From Nitrospira sp. (GTDB lineage Bacteria; Nitrospirota; Nitrospiria; Nitrospirales; Nitrospiraceae): a stretch of 41,567 nucleotides of DNA. Shown here piece by piece: positions 1-8,325 of this stretch. The translations under genes and the position numbers were made by a program. The stretch lies in NCBI GenBank assembly GCA_013140455.1, contig JABFSU010000086.1, positions 1 to 41,567 on the forward strand, in the 5' to 3' direction. Each line of letters starts with the position of its first letter. Within the stretch, counting starts at the first letter, position 1. The notes beneath the pieces were generated by a model. That model was not told the origin of the DNA and searched no databases. It saw only the letters and a program-made list of their open reading frames with translations.

Positions 1-171
1 ATAAGCCAACCCGAATCGGGGGGCCTGGCGGACCGTTCGTTGGTAAAAGCGCTCGATGTCCTCAAAGAGATGAAAGCCGCCGGGCGAACCTGGCAGGAGA
101 TGGCCGAACGAGTCGAACGGGAATTCGGGACGCGATTGGATAAGGATCAGCTGAAGGCGCTCGTTCGATAA
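1..171 (+). CDS. Hypothetical protein, C-terminal fragment
   Basis: An open frame enters from the left edge and ends at a TAA at 169-171, giving 56 residues of C-terminus. The fragment is highly charged and helical, with a stretch reading LKEMKAAGRTWQEMAERV followed by a segment rich in Glu, Arg and Lys. This resembles small helix-turn-helix or coiled DNA-binding tails, but I do not recognise a family. It precedes the recombinase gene on the same strand and may belong to the same integrated element. The upstream part lies outside the window, so domain structure and true length are unknown. Confidence 0.55.
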   Translation: MSQPESGGLADRSLVKALDVLKEMKAAGRTWQEMAERVEREFGTRLDKDQLKALVR

Positions 172-180
172 ACATACAGT

Positions 181-211
181 TCCCTGCCCCCACCCCAAAC
201 CAGGGCAGGGA
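181..211 (+). terminator. Hairpin after the leftmost gene
   Basis: Perfect 9-bp arms TCCCTGCCC (181-189) and GGGCAGGGA (203-211) flank a 13-nt loop, starting 9 nt after the stop codon of the partial gene. There is no clear U-run after it, so it is either a weak intrinsic terminator or an RNA-stabilising hairpin. Confidence 0.35.
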
Positions 212-523
212 CAATTCTGAGGTGCTGGACGGCACTTCGTGCAGCGGGCGGGCCTGAAGGGCCGCAGGAAGGCCAGGCCGATGCTCTGAGGGCCGCCTAG
301 CCCCACTTCCGGCGCCGGCGGACACGCGGGCGCATCTGGGGGGGTCCGGGGGTGTCGCAAGACTCCCCCGATTAGATCATTCGATGATGTGAGCATGGAT
401 ACGAAACTGATCGTCACTGACAAGGCCCAAGAGTCTCCGACACGGCTTGACGGCTGGCTGGTGCCTCCGCATACTTCCTCCCGGCGAAGTCGTAGTTGTG
501 GCGGGGACCGGAAAGGCACTGTC
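212..523. other. Non-coding region ahead of the recombinase, with a GCAA-loop hairpin
   Basis: No convincing gene is seen here. At 347-370 the sequence can fold into CGGGGG / T·T mismatch / GTC, a GCAA tetraloop, then GAC / CCCCCG, a stable stem capped by a GNRA-type loop. The recombinase frame stays open upstream to a GTG at 389, but residues 1-45 of that longer version look non-protein-like (Ser/Arg-rich) and the better start is at 524. The stretch is G-rich and may hold the recombinase promoter or element-end structure. Confidence 0.4.
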
Positions 524-1540
524 ATGACACGACCCTTAGTAGAATTGGTGGAGCAGTTTTGTCAGTACCAACTCAAACAGCGAGGGAAGACGGAAGGAGG
601 GGTGCAGGCCTATCGCTGGGTGTTAGAGCAGTTCTTAGTGTTCGGGCGCGGGCGCTTCGGACGAGTGGCGCGACTTTCAGACTTGTCCAAGGCGGTGATT
701 CAGGACTGGATGGATGAGATGGCCGCACGTGATCTCACACTGGGCACGATCAGGAGTCGCCAGTCGGCGCTCTCCAGCTTTTGTAATTGGCTGGTGAAGC
801 GGGAAGCGTTGCTGGCGAATCCCATTGCCGGAATGGATCGGCCTCCGCATCGGATCGAGCCTCCCAAACAGGTGCCGACACCGGCCCTGATGGATGCGCT
901 GATTGAAGCGGCCAGAAGCCGACAGCGGCCTCGTGATGTGGCTGTCTTCCTGATCCTGCGCTTCACCGGCATGCGTCGAGAGTCCGTGGCCACTCTTCAA
1001 GCGAGACACTTGGATGCGCTATGGGGATTGCGCCGTGTCCGGGTCAAGGGCGGTCATACGAGAGACATTCCGCTGCCCGAACCCGTCATGCGGTATCTGC
1101 ATGCCTATGTCGCGCAAGTGGTCACGCCGTCAGTCACGACGGTCACACCGGAGACGCCGCTCTTCTGGTCTGTGTGGGGACGACGGTCACTCGGAAAGCA
1201 GCGAGCGCCGATGACCGGGAAAAACATCTGGCGGTTGTGCAAACTCTATGGACGGATGATCGGCTATCCCATGTTGAAGCCGCATGATCTCCGCCATGGC
1301 GTTGCTATGGAAGTGCTGGAACAACGGCACGACCTGGAGCAGGTGCGCGCGCTGCTTGGACATGCGCGCATCGATACCACGCAGATCTATACGATGATTC
1401 GTCCGGCACAGCTGAAACAAGCCGTGTCGTTTTACGAGGAATCGGCGCGGCAGATGATGGCGGGTTTTCGGAGCGACAAGAATTCCATGTTCGAGGAACA
1501 TTCGTATGTTCCTCAAACACGGAGTCTAAAACTTCAATAA
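524..1540 (+). CDS. Tyrosine recombinase / integrase, tRNA-adjacent
   Basis: A 338-residue phage-type integrase that would catalyse site-specific strand exchange through a phosphotyrosine intermediate. The N-terminal half (about residues 1-110) is the SAM-like core-binding domain. The C-terminal catalytic domain shows the first Arg in FTGMRRESV, a HDLRH box (H-x-x-R), the second His in LLGHARIDTT and the nucleophile in TQIYTMI. The ATG at 524 is preferred because AAAGG lies 7 nt upstream and the conserved domain begins right after it; a GTG at 389 would add 45 unlikely residues. The gene ends 8 bp before the 3' end of a tRNA-Glu gene on the opposite strand, the classic position for an integrase whose attachment site is the tRNA. 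The rest of the element must lie leftward, outside the window. Confidence 0.9.
   Translation: MTRPLVELVEQFCQYQLKQRGKTEGGVQAYRWVLEQFLVFGRGRFGRVARLSDLSKAVIQDWMDEMAARDLTLGTIRSRQSALSSFCNWLVKREALLANPIAGMDRPPHRIEPPKQVPTPALMDALIEAARSRQRPRDVAVFLILRFTGMRRESVATLQARHLDALWGLRRVRVKGGHTRDIPLPEPVMRYLHAYVAQVVTPSVTTVTPETPLFWSVWGRRSLGKQRAPMTGKNIWRLCKLYGRMIGYPMLKPHDLRHGVAMEVLEQRHDLEQVRALLGHARIDTTQIYTMIRPAQLKQAVSFYEESARQMMAGFRSDKNSMFEEHSYVPQTRSLKLQ
1487..1514. repeat. Alternating ATGTTC/GAACAT half-sites in the 3' end of the recombinase
   Basis: ATGTTC (1487-1492), GAACAT (1496-1501) and ATGTTC (1506-1511) alternate in orientation. They make a perfect 9-bp inverted repeat GAGGAACAT / ATGTTCCTC around a 4-nt loop (1493-1514). 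The position, 35 bp from the tRNA end, suits a recombinase or accessory-factor site, or a hairpin ending the recombinase transcript. Confidence 0.5.
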
Positions 1541-1548
1541 AATCAAGG

Positions 1549-1625
1549 TGGTGGTCCCAACGGGATTTGAACCCGTGTTTAAGCCTTGAGAGGGCTCCGT
1601 CCTGACCGGGCTAGACGATGGGACC
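1549..1625 (-). tRNA. tRNA-Glu (anticodon CTC)
   Basis: A full cloverleaf reads on the minus strand from 1625 to 1549. The acceptor stem is GGTCCCA/TGGGACC, the anticodon loop is CTCTCAA with CTC at positions 34-36, the T arm is ACGGG-TTCAAAT-CCCGT, and the CCA end is encoded. All stems pair, including one G·U in the anticodon stem. The CTC anticodon reads GAG codons. Its 3' end lies 8 bp from the recombinase stop codon, which marks it as the likely attachment site of the element to the left; the gene itself is intact. Confidence 0.95.
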
Positions 1626-1965
1626 ATCCGGGACATATCAAGCCCTCCTGCACGTTCCTGATACAGAACAAGCCTGCAGGATGCCAAATCGAGGGAGGAA
1701 CGGTATCACAGAGACTTTCTGGTTTGCAAACGTACCCAGCGCATCCACGCTCACATGCCGCCCGATGAAAGTGTCCTGCCAAGGGGAAATGGCTATCTCC
1801 TTCGGAGCCAGCTCAGGCATCACCCGATTCGAGCCGCGCCGCCCCTATTCCTCTCATTTTCCTATGGAAAGTCTTGACAGAGAGGGCGCCCAAAGCCTAG
1901 CCTCTGACCTTCCGAATCAGGATACATGTACGTCCGCCAGAGGACAGACCCGAACGAGGATCACG
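1626..1965. other. Non-coding region between tRNA-Glu and the next gene
   Basis: This stretch stays open in the frame of the downstream gene, but the frame would run through the tRNA and its composition is not protein-like, so I treat it as non-coding. TTGACA at 1874-1879, with a weak TAGCCT at 1898-1903, could be the promoter of the gene starting at 1966. No other structure is obvious. Confidence 0.35.
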
Positions 1966-2502
1966 ATGTCAGAATCTCTTGCCCCACAACGCACAATCGG
2001 CGCCGCCACGCCCGATCCAATCGAGACAGAATCCTCGAAGCAGGGCCTCGAACTGCTCATCGGTTCCAATAAGTTTCGCAACACCAACGGGGTGGTTCGG
2101 ATCCAGGGGAAAGAACAGCTGTTTCTGGAATCGAAACCGGAGCAGGGCTTACTCCTCGTCACCATCGATCTCTATGGTGAAACGGGCACACACATCGGCC
2201 ATCTTCGCCGCAATGTCCTGGTGTTGAATCCGACCGATCAGTTCAGCGTCGACGTGCATCGTGCGGACGACAGCGCGACCGCCGACCTTCCCTGGGTCCG
2301 CGTGACCGATCAATCCACCGGCCAAACGGTGCTGGAAGCCTGCGTCGTGGCTCACAAGAAAATCCAGGTGGCGCTGGGGAAGTTCTATTCGCATAAAGGA
2401 ATGCTCGTGGACATCACGCCCCATTACTGCCGCATCGGCTCCGGCACGACCCTCTTCGGTGACGTCAGTGAAAACAAAGGCGGGACCGTGGTGCTCGGCT
2501 GA
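1966..2502 (+). CDS. Hypothetical protein, 178 aa
   Basis: I do not recognise a family. The ATG at 1966 is chosen because GAGGA lies 5 nt upstream; the frame is open further upstream but overlaps the tRNA. There is no signal peptide or membrane segment. After a low-complexity start, residues about 28-178 look like a beta-rich domain with alternating hydrophobics (for example LLLVTIDLYGETGTHIGHLRR). It ends in a small Gly/Thr/Val segment. Right-handed beta-helix or jelly-roll-like folds are possible but unproven. It stands alone between tRNA-Glu and a DUF6941-like gene on the same strand. Confidence 0.7.
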   Translation: MSESLAPQRTIGAATPDPIETESSKQGLELLIGSNKFRNTNGVVRIQGKEQLFLESKPEQGLLLVTIDLYGETGTHIGHLRRNVLVLNPTDQFSVDVHRADDSATADLPWVRVTDQSTGQTVLEACVVAHKKIQVALGKFYSHKGMLVDITPHYCRIGSGTTLFGDVSENKGGTVVLG

Positions 2503-2645
2503 CGTTGCACCGATTCAACCCCACACACGTTCCTTCCCCCATCGATTCGAAACAGCGCACATCTCAACATCTGGCCCCACAACGCCCCCTCCGCAATTTG
2601 GAAGAGTCCTTTGAGAATCGCCCCTCATCTCGTAGAATGACGTTT

Positions 2646-3080
2646 ATGCCGGACATCCCCACACCCAGCGTGCAGGCTTTCTTGGTGTGCGACCAAGTCA
2701 TCGAAGACAGTCAGACCAAGAAGAAAAGCCTCATCGGCATCTTCACCCATTTACAGGCCGCCGCCTTCCCGTTTCAGCACAATCAGATGGGCCTGTATTT
2801 CTGCCTCACCGACGCAGAAGGCACGTACCATTTCGATATCGATCTGGCATACATCAATACGGAGCAGCTGGTCTGTCGCGCCACCCTCCCCAATATCGTC
2901 ATCGCCGACCGGTTGCAGATCTCCGACTTCGGCATCAATATTCCTTCGCTGATGTTTCCCGCTCCCGGCCGCTACGAATTCCGGCTTCGAATGGAGGGGC
3001 ACCTCATCGCACAAAAAGATTTCAACGTCATTCAGATGTCCTCCCGTGAGGCCTCGGAACCCTCCGGACCGCTCTCCTAA
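2646..3080 (+). CDS. DUF6941-like conserved protein
   Basis: A 144-residue cytosolic protein whose N-terminus (PSVQAFLVCDQVIED followed by TKKKSLIGIF) matches what I recall of the uncharacterised DUF6941 family. The role is unknown. The rest is a compact alpha/beta or beta-sandwich-like domain with a motif GRYEFRLRMEGHLI near the C-terminus. The start at 2646 gives the typical family N-terminus; an ATG three codons earlier (2637) is an alternative, and neither has a strong ribosome site. It lies about 100 bp ahead of glnS on the same strand. Confidence 0.7.
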   Translation: MPDIPTPSVQAFLVCDQVIEDSQTKKKSLIGIFTHLQAAAFPFQHNQMGLYFCLTDAEGTYHFDIDLAYINTEQLVCRATLPNIVIADRLQISDFGINIPSLMFPAPGRYEFRLRMEGHLIAQKDFNVIQMSSREASEPSGPLS

Positions 3081-3185
3081 TCAACTCCTGCCCTCCCCGT
3101 TTCTCGTACGCACCGGACTGTGGTACAACTACGCCGCAATCCAACTGCCCTACGCATAACTGTTTGAACCACGAGCGACAAGCCA

Positions 3186-4886
3186 ATGACTGACCCAGCA
3201 TCCACAGGTCCTTCCGATTTCATTCGTGAAATCGTGGCAGCCGATCAAGCCACCGGGAAACACGGCGGCCGCGTCGTGACCCGCTTTCCGCCGGAACCGA
3301 ACGGCTATCTCCATATCGGCCATGCGAAATCCATTTGCCTCAATTTCGGCATCGCCAACGAAAATCCCGGCGGAATCTGCCATCTGCGCTTCGACGACAC
3401 GAACCCCACCACGGAAGATCCGGAATTCGTCGAGTCCATTCAGGACGACGTGCGCTGGCTGGGATTCGACTGGCACGGCAAGAAATTTTACGCCTCAGAC
3501 TATTTCGAGCGACTCTACGAATTTGCCGTGGTCCTCATTCAAAAGGGCAAAGCCTATGTCGATAGCCTGACGGCCGATCAGATGCGCGAGTATCGGGGCA
3601 CGCTCACCGAACCCGGCAAAGATAGCCCGTACCGAACCAGACCGGTCGATGAAAATCTGGATCTCTTTCGCCGGATGCGGGCAGGCGAATTCCCCGACGG
3701 CACGCATGTCCTGCGGGCCAAGATCGACATGGCTTCGCCGAACATCAATCTGCGCGACCCCGTGCTCTATCGCATCCGCCATGCCGCCCACTACCGGACC
3801 GGCACCGCGTGGAGCATGTATCCGGCCTACGACTACGCCCACCCGCTCTCGGATGCCATTGAAGGCATCACCCATTCGATCTGTACTTTAGAATTTGAAG
3901 ATCACCGCCCGCTGTACGACTGGGTCGTCGCAGAGTCGGAGGCGGCTCACCGGCCCAGACAGATCGAGTTCGCCCGGCTGAACCTGACCTTCGCCGTCAT
4001 GAGCAAACGCAAGCTGCTGGAACTGGTGACCAAAAAATTGGTCGCGGGCTGGGACGATCCCCGCATTCCCACGATCAAGGGATTACGGCGGCGCGGCTAT
4101 ACGGCCGAAGCTATTCGCGCCTTTTGCGACCACATCGGCGTGGCCAAACGCGATGCGATCGTGGAGATGCAACTGCTGGAATTCTTCATTCGCGAAGATT
4201 TGAACAAGCGGTCGCCGCGCGTGATGGCCGTCCTGAACCCACTCAAGGTCGTCATCGAAAATTATCCCGAGGGAACGGCCGAGGACATGGAGGCCGTCAA
4301 CAATCCGGAAGATCCGGCAGCGGGGACCCGTCGCGTGCCTTTTTCACGCGTGCTGTATATCGAACAAGATGATTTCCGCGAAGATCCGCCCAAGCAATTC
4401 TTTCGCCTGGCACCCGGGCGTGAAGTCCGCCTGCGCTACGCCTACATTGTGAAATGTACCGGCGTCGTGAAAGACCCGCAGACCGGCGCCATCACCGAGT
4501 TGCGCTGCACCTATGACCCCGATACCAAGAGCGGGTCGTCTCAGGAACAGCGAAAGGTCAAAGCGACCATTCATTGGGTATCAGCCGCGCACGCCGTCCC
4601 GGCTGAAGTGCGCCTGTACAATCCATTATTGACGACCGACCCGACGAAGGTTTCCCCGGACCAGGACTGGACACAGTCACTCAACCCGCAGTCACTCGAA
4701 CGATTGACCGGATGCCTGGTCGAGCCCAGCCTGAAGCAGGCTTCAGCAGGCGCGCGCTTTCAGTTCGAACGAACCGGCTACTTCTGCGTCGATCCGGACA
4801 CCTCACCAAACGGCCTCGTCTTTAACCGGACCGTGTCATTGAAGGATGCCTGGTCCAAGATCGAAAAAACGCAGAAGCCCAGCTAA
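3186..4886 (+). CDS. glnS: Glutaminyl-tRNA synthetase
   Basis: GlnRS charges tRNA-Gln with glutamine directly, using ATP. The 566-residue protein is of normal length for the bacterial enzyme. The class I signature [16 protein letters not shown] (HIGH motif) is at about residues 36-51 and the KMSKS equivalent is VMSKR. GlnRS-type features such as RFDDTNP and a long C-terminal two-barrel anticodon-binding region are present. GlnRS is absent from many bacteria, which instead use mischarging by GluRS and GatCAB; its presence here, with gltX and two tRNA-Gln genes in the same 20 kb, supports direct glutaminylation. It appears monocistronic. Confidence 0.97.
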   Translation: MTDPASTGPSDFIREIVAADQATGKHGGRVVTRFPPEPNGYLHIGHAKSICLNFGIANENPGGICHLRFDDTNPTTEDPEFVESIQDDVRWLGFDWHGKKFYASDYFERLYEFAVVLIQKGKAYVDSLTADQMREYRGTLTEPGKDSPYRTRPVDENLDLFRRMRAGEFPDGTHVLRAKIDMASPNINLRDPVLYRIRHAAHYRTGTAWSMYPAYDYAHPLSDAIEGITHSICTLEFEDHRPLYDWVVAESEAAHRPRQIEFARLNLTFAVMSKRKLLELVTKKLVAGWDDPRIPTIKGLRRRGYTAEAIRAFCDHIGVAKRDAIVEMQLLEFFIREDLNKRSPRVMAVLNPLKVVIENYPEGTAEDMEAVNNPEDPAAGTRRVPFSRVLYIEQDDFREDPPKQFFRLAPGREVRLRYAYIVKCTGVVKDPQTGAITELRCTYDPDTKSGSSQEQRKVKATIHWVSAAHAVPAEVRLYNPLLTTDPTKVSPDQDWTQSLNPQSLERLTGCLVEPSLKQASAGARFQFERTGYFCVDPDTSPNGLVFNRTVSLKDAWSKIEKTQKPS

Positions 4887-5052
4887 GTCCACGCCGAGCG
4901 TTCCTTCCCCGCCGCTTCACACCCATAGGGGCGCCGCAGGTCGGTTTTCAATTATTCCTTCAATCAGACGAGTTGCCGGTCTACGATGAGATCCTGAATG
5001 GGCCCCGTGTCGTACGCCGGGGCCGCGCGCGAATCCGCTTCAGGAGGCCGTC

Positions 5053-5382
5053 ATGATCGAGTGCCGCGAGCATCATCGCATTCCGGTCGAACTCCAAGTC
5101 TTCTTCTCCACGACCAATCAGACTGAGATTCGCGAAGGCACCATGTTCGACATTTCAGCCGGAGGCTGCGCCGTCACCAGTACGGCTCCGGTCAGTCCCG
5201 GATCAGGGGTGCGGCTCCTCATTCGTGCGACCGACCTGGGCTCACCGATCACCGTCCACTCGGCCGCCGTCCGCTGGGCCAATCATGGTGAATTCGGTGT
5301 CGAGTTTTTGAATCTGTCCGACCTGGATCGCAGCCGCCTGCAACGTTTTCTGCACGTCGCCAAGCCGCAGACGAATTCCTAG
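5053..5382 (+). CDS. PilZ-domain protein, probable cyclic-di-GMP receptor
   Basis: A 109-residue protein made of a single PilZ domain. The RxxxR element is REHHR (residues 5-9) and the second motif is DISAGGC (D33, S35, G37), together the usual cyclic-di-GMP binding signature. It ends soon after the last beta strand. A strong AGGAGG (5042-5047) lies 5 nt before the ATG. Stand-alone PilZ proteins act as second-messenger effectors on motility, secretion or polysaccharide export. The partner is not evident from its immediate neighbours; the polysaccharide locus at the right end of the window is one speculative target. Confidence 0.9.
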   Translation: MIECREHHRIPVELQVFFSTTNQTEIREGTMFDISAGGCAVTSTAPVSPGSGVRLLIRATDLGSPITVHSAAVRWANHGEFGVEFLNLSDLDRSRLQRFLHVAKPQTNS

Positions 5383-5436
5383 CGAAGCGCTCGCCCCTCT
5401 TGCCTAACCGAACCGGGAGAATGGTAGACTTCCGGC

Positions 5437-5646
5437 ATGAAATGTCCCGTCTGCCGCACACCCACCGAGTGGAAAGGCAATCACTGGCGTCCGTTCTGTT
5501 CAGAACGCTGTCAGCTCACGGACCTGGGCACCTGGGCCACCGGAGGCTATCGCATTCCTGGCACTCCTCTGACGATCGATCCGGACAGCCCGACAGACGA
5601 GGACCCGGACTCATCACAAACCGGATCCATCACGCCAGACAATTGA
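5437..5646 (+). CDS. yacG: YacG-type zinc-binding protein (DNA gyrase inhibitor family)
   Basis: A 69-residue protein with four cysteines, CPVC at residues 3-6 and CSERC at about 21-25, in the spacing of YacG. The following LTDLGTWATGGYRIPG is the typical conserved segment, and the tail is acidic and disordered. In Escherichia coli YacG binds GyrB and inhibits gyrase; the same role here is inferred from the family. Its last 17 bp overlap the end of the convergent DUF1501 gene. Confidence 0.9.
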   Translation: MKCPVCRTPTEWKGNHWRPFCSERCQLTDLGTWATGGYRIPGTPLTIDPDSPTDEDPDSSQTGSITPDN

Positions 5647-6814
5647 TCGCCTGGTACTCCGGCCCCACGATCGTGGTTCCTGGAATCCCCCACCACGATC
5701 GCATCACCGTGGCATACAGGCTCCGGTAGTCGACCCGATATTTCAGATCCCCTTCCTGAAGATCGTTCAGCAACGGCGCGCTTCCATACAATCCGCCTTT
5801 CACAGATCCGCCCAGGAACAGATGCGGAGCCGCAGTTCCATGATCCGTGCCCCCACTGGCGTTCTCACCGACCCGCCGGCCGAATTCTGAATAGGTCATC
5901 AGTAACACGCGGTCCCAGAGCCCGGCTTGAACCATTGTCTGACGAAACGCGGCCAGCCCCTCGGCCAGCTCCTTCAACAACCGCTCATGATGCCCCAGTT
6001 GACCGGCATGGGTATCGAAACCCGTCTGCGAGACTTTGATGACTGCCACCGGCACCTTAGCGGTCAACAGCTGTGCCGCCGTTTCGAGCTGACGGCCGAT
6101 CGGCGACGGAGGAAAAGTCGTCTGCAGCGGCGGGACTTGCTGCAAGCGTGCAGCCAGATCAGCCGCGGCATGGGTGAGTTCGCGCTGAACCTGGAGGATA
6201 TGCGCCAGGGCTCGATTCGCACTCGATTGTTCCACCGCCTTCACGTGACTGGCCTGCTGGAGAAACTGTTGCGGATCGTGCAGCGCGATCGTCCGGACCG
6301 TCTTTCCACTCAACGGTCCGCCATCCCGCTGACCGAGGAGAATCCCGTCGGCGGCAAACTCTGCCGGCAACGGATGGGTCTCAAACAAACGGGCAAGCCA
6401 ACCCTCATCCAATACTTGCTGGCTGGCCGACGCCGTGTCCCAGATTTCGATCGACCGGAAATGCGACCGGTTCGGATCGGGATAGCCGACACCCTGGATA
6501 ATCGCCAACTGCTGCTTCTCCCACAAAGGCATCAGCGGCTCCAGCGCATAGTGCAAGCCGACCGACGGCGAGAGCTGCAGCACTCGCTCGCGGGAAATCG
6601 CCAGATGAGGGCGGGCCTGGTAATACCGTTCGTCGGAATAGGGCACGAGCGTATTGAGGCCGTCATTGCCTCCATGCAGCTCGACCAGAATCAGGATACG
6701 ATCCCAGCGGCCCCGGGCCGGCGCAGACGAAGCTGCGAGAAGATCGCACGGCCGTGGAGCCAGCCACAGTAGTGGCAATGTCGCGGCAAATTTCAACAAG
6801 TCTCGACGAAGCAT
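5630..6814 (-). CDS. DUF1501 protein with twin-arginine signal
   Basis: A 394-residue protein of the DUF1501 family, which has a sulfatase/alkaline-phosphatase-like fold and unknown biological role. The N-terminus MLRRDLLKF followed by a hydrophobic run is a twin-arginine export signal, so the protein is probably folded before leaving the cytoplasm. Diagnostic segments include VELHGGNDGLNTLVP, SQTGFDTHAGQ, YSEFGRRV and GTDHGTAAP. It follows the DUF1800 gene by 10 bp with a good ribosome site (GAGGGGTGAG), so the two form an operon. Such DUF1800-DUF1501 pairs recur in many bacteria. Confidence 0.92.
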   Translation of the reverse strand: MLRRDLLKFAATLPLLWLAPRPCDLLAASSAPARGRWDRILILVELHGGNDGLNTLVPYSDERYYQARPHLAISRERVLQLSPSVGLHYALEPLMPLWEKQQLAIIQGVGYPDPNRSHFRSIEIWDTASASQQVLDEGWLARLFETHPLPAEFAADGILLGQRDGGPLSGKTVRTIALHDPQQFLQQASHVKAVEQSSANRALAHILQVQRELTHAAADLAARLQQVPPLQTTFPPSPIGRQLETAAQLLTAKVPVAVIKVSQTGFDTHAGQLGHHERLLKELAEGLAAFRQTMVQAGLWDRVLLMTYSEFGRRVGENASGGTDHGTAAPHLFLGGSVKGGLYGSAPLLNDLQEGDLKYRVDYRSLYATVMRSWWGIPGTTIVGPEYQAINCLA

Positions 6815-6824
6815 AGCTCACCCC

Positions 6825-8159
6825 TCACTTCAGCTGGAAGACCGGATCCATCACCAAGTGATGGACCATCTGCCACCGATCGGCTCCGATCGGAATCGGA
6901 TTGACCGGCGGCACCGGCGCCAAGACCGCCTGCACAGTCTCCGCCTCTTCCTCCACAATCCAGGTGGCACCGTGCATCGCTCCCAGACCTGCATGGGTAT
7001 GCATGGGTCCGCCCATGTCACCACCCCGCAGGCCCCGCTGTAAGAGTTGCCAACGATTCAGCAGGGTCGCGCTGGTAATCCAGCGAGTTCCCCCTGGCCA
7101 GCCCTTCACGTTGGGCGGATCGAAGAGATCCTGCCCTAGGCGTTTCCCATATTTCGCCAGCATGGTGGGGTCTTTGATCGGTAGATTCAGGAGGCGGATA
7201 GCACCCACCAGTAATTCGACCGGCGACTTCACGAGCGCCCCGCGCGCCTCGGGTGTCCAGAACTGGGGCAGCGTCAGCAACCCGCGCAGGAGCGGCGCGA
7301 TCTGATATCCAGTATTTCGAAAATCCGCCGCGAGCCGTTCGACCTCCCGCGCATCCGGCTCATCCGAAACAAACTCCCGCCACAGCTTTGCCGTGATGTA
7401 TCTGGCACAGGCCGGTTGGTCCAACGCGATAGCGAGAATATCCTCACCACCGAACGCACCGGTCTTCCCCAACACATGCTTCACTCCGCTATCATGCTGG
7501 CGCCGGTTGAACGCGAACCCGCCGCCGTGATGGAGTGCAACGTGCCAGCCGGTAAAGGCCCGCGCGGCTTCCTTAATGTCGGTTTCGGTGTAGTAGCCTT
7601 CTCCGAGGGTGAACAGCTCGAACAGCTCACGGGCGAAGTTTTCGTTCGGGTGGTCGCGATGGTTAGACTGCGTGTCCAAATACAGCACCATCGCCGGATC
7701 TTTCGCAATCTGAAACAGCAGATCCCGGAACGAGCCCAGCGCATGGTGGCGAAACAGTACGTTCTGGTGGTAGAGCAGCGCCGGCCATTTCACCTTGTGG
7801 AAGCTGGAGGTGAAGTGATTGTGCCAGAACAGCGTCATTCGCTCGGTCAAAAGAGACGGCGTGGTAAGCAATTCCTGATACCACCATCCCTTCAGCTCGA
7901 AGGCTTCCTCGCGCCGCTCCTGCCTAAACGCCTGCTTCTGCTCAACGCTCAATCCCTTCGCCTTCATCCCCTCGGCAGGCGGCAAGGCATTGAGCACTTG
8001 GGAGGGAGGGCTCGTCCTGGCTGTCCTGCCGACTCCGGCGAGAAGTCGATCGATGGCGGCCTCACGATCCATCCTGGCCAATTCGCGAATGTCTGCGGGA
8101 GTCCCGCCGAATCCCGTGCGGGACAAAAGATGCCGCGCGTCCTGAAAGTTCATGGGCAT
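6825..8159 (-). CDS. DUF1800 protein
   Basis: A 444-residue protein of the DUF1800 family. Supporting segments are HLLSRTGFGGTPADI near the N-terminus, MTLFWHNHFTSS, NENFARELFELFTLGEG and DPPNVKGWPGG, all typical of the family. The function is unknown; the genes usually travel with a DUF1501 partner, as here. The ATG at 8159 is chosen because AAGGAG lies 8 nt upstream; an earlier ATG at 8186 has no such site. No clear signal peptide is seen with this start. The gene is first in a two-gene operon with the DUF1501 protein. Confidence 0.92.
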   Translation of the reverse strand: MPMNFQDARHLLSRTGFGGTPADIRELARMDREAAIDRLLAGVGRTARTSPPSQVLNALPPAEGMKAKGLSVEQKQAFRQERREEAFELKGWWYQELLTTPSLLTERMTLFWHNHFTSSFHKVKWPALLYHQNVLFRHHALGSFRDLLFQIAKDPAMVLYLDTQSNHRDHPNENFARELFELFTLGEGYYTETDIKEAARAFTGWHVALHHGGGFAFNRRQHDSGVKHVLGKTGAFGGEDILAIALDQPACARYITAKLWREFVSDEPDAREVERLAADFRNTGYQIAPLLRGLLTLPQFWTPEARGALVKSPVELLVGAIRLLNLPIKDPTMLAKYGKRLGQDLFDPPNVKGWPGGTRWITSATLLNRWQLLQRGLRGGDMGGPMHTHAGLGAMHGATWIVEEEAETVQAVLAPVPPVNPIPIGADRWQMVHHLVMDPVFQLK

Positions 8160-8325
8160 CGCATACGCTCCTTCGACGTGGGTCAACTCACTGCATCATA
8201 CAACGAAGGATGCTCTGCGCGGTTGACGACTCACTCCGTCGCGACATGTTCCCAGTTGGCATCCGGACGCCGTCTTGCTAAGGTCTCAGCACCTTCGCTT
8301 ACATTTCAGACCAGGAGCACCTACC

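Noticed and set aside
1618-1965. N-terminal extension of the 178-residue hypothetical gene
   Set aside because: It would begin inside tRNA-Glu, and the good ribosome site is at 1956-1960 ahead of the ATG at 1966.
5927-6772. Plus-strand frame of 281 codons opposite the DUF1501 gene
   Set aside because: Antisense shadow, rich in Arg and Gln, with no domain; the minus-strand product has a twin-arginine signal and family motifs.
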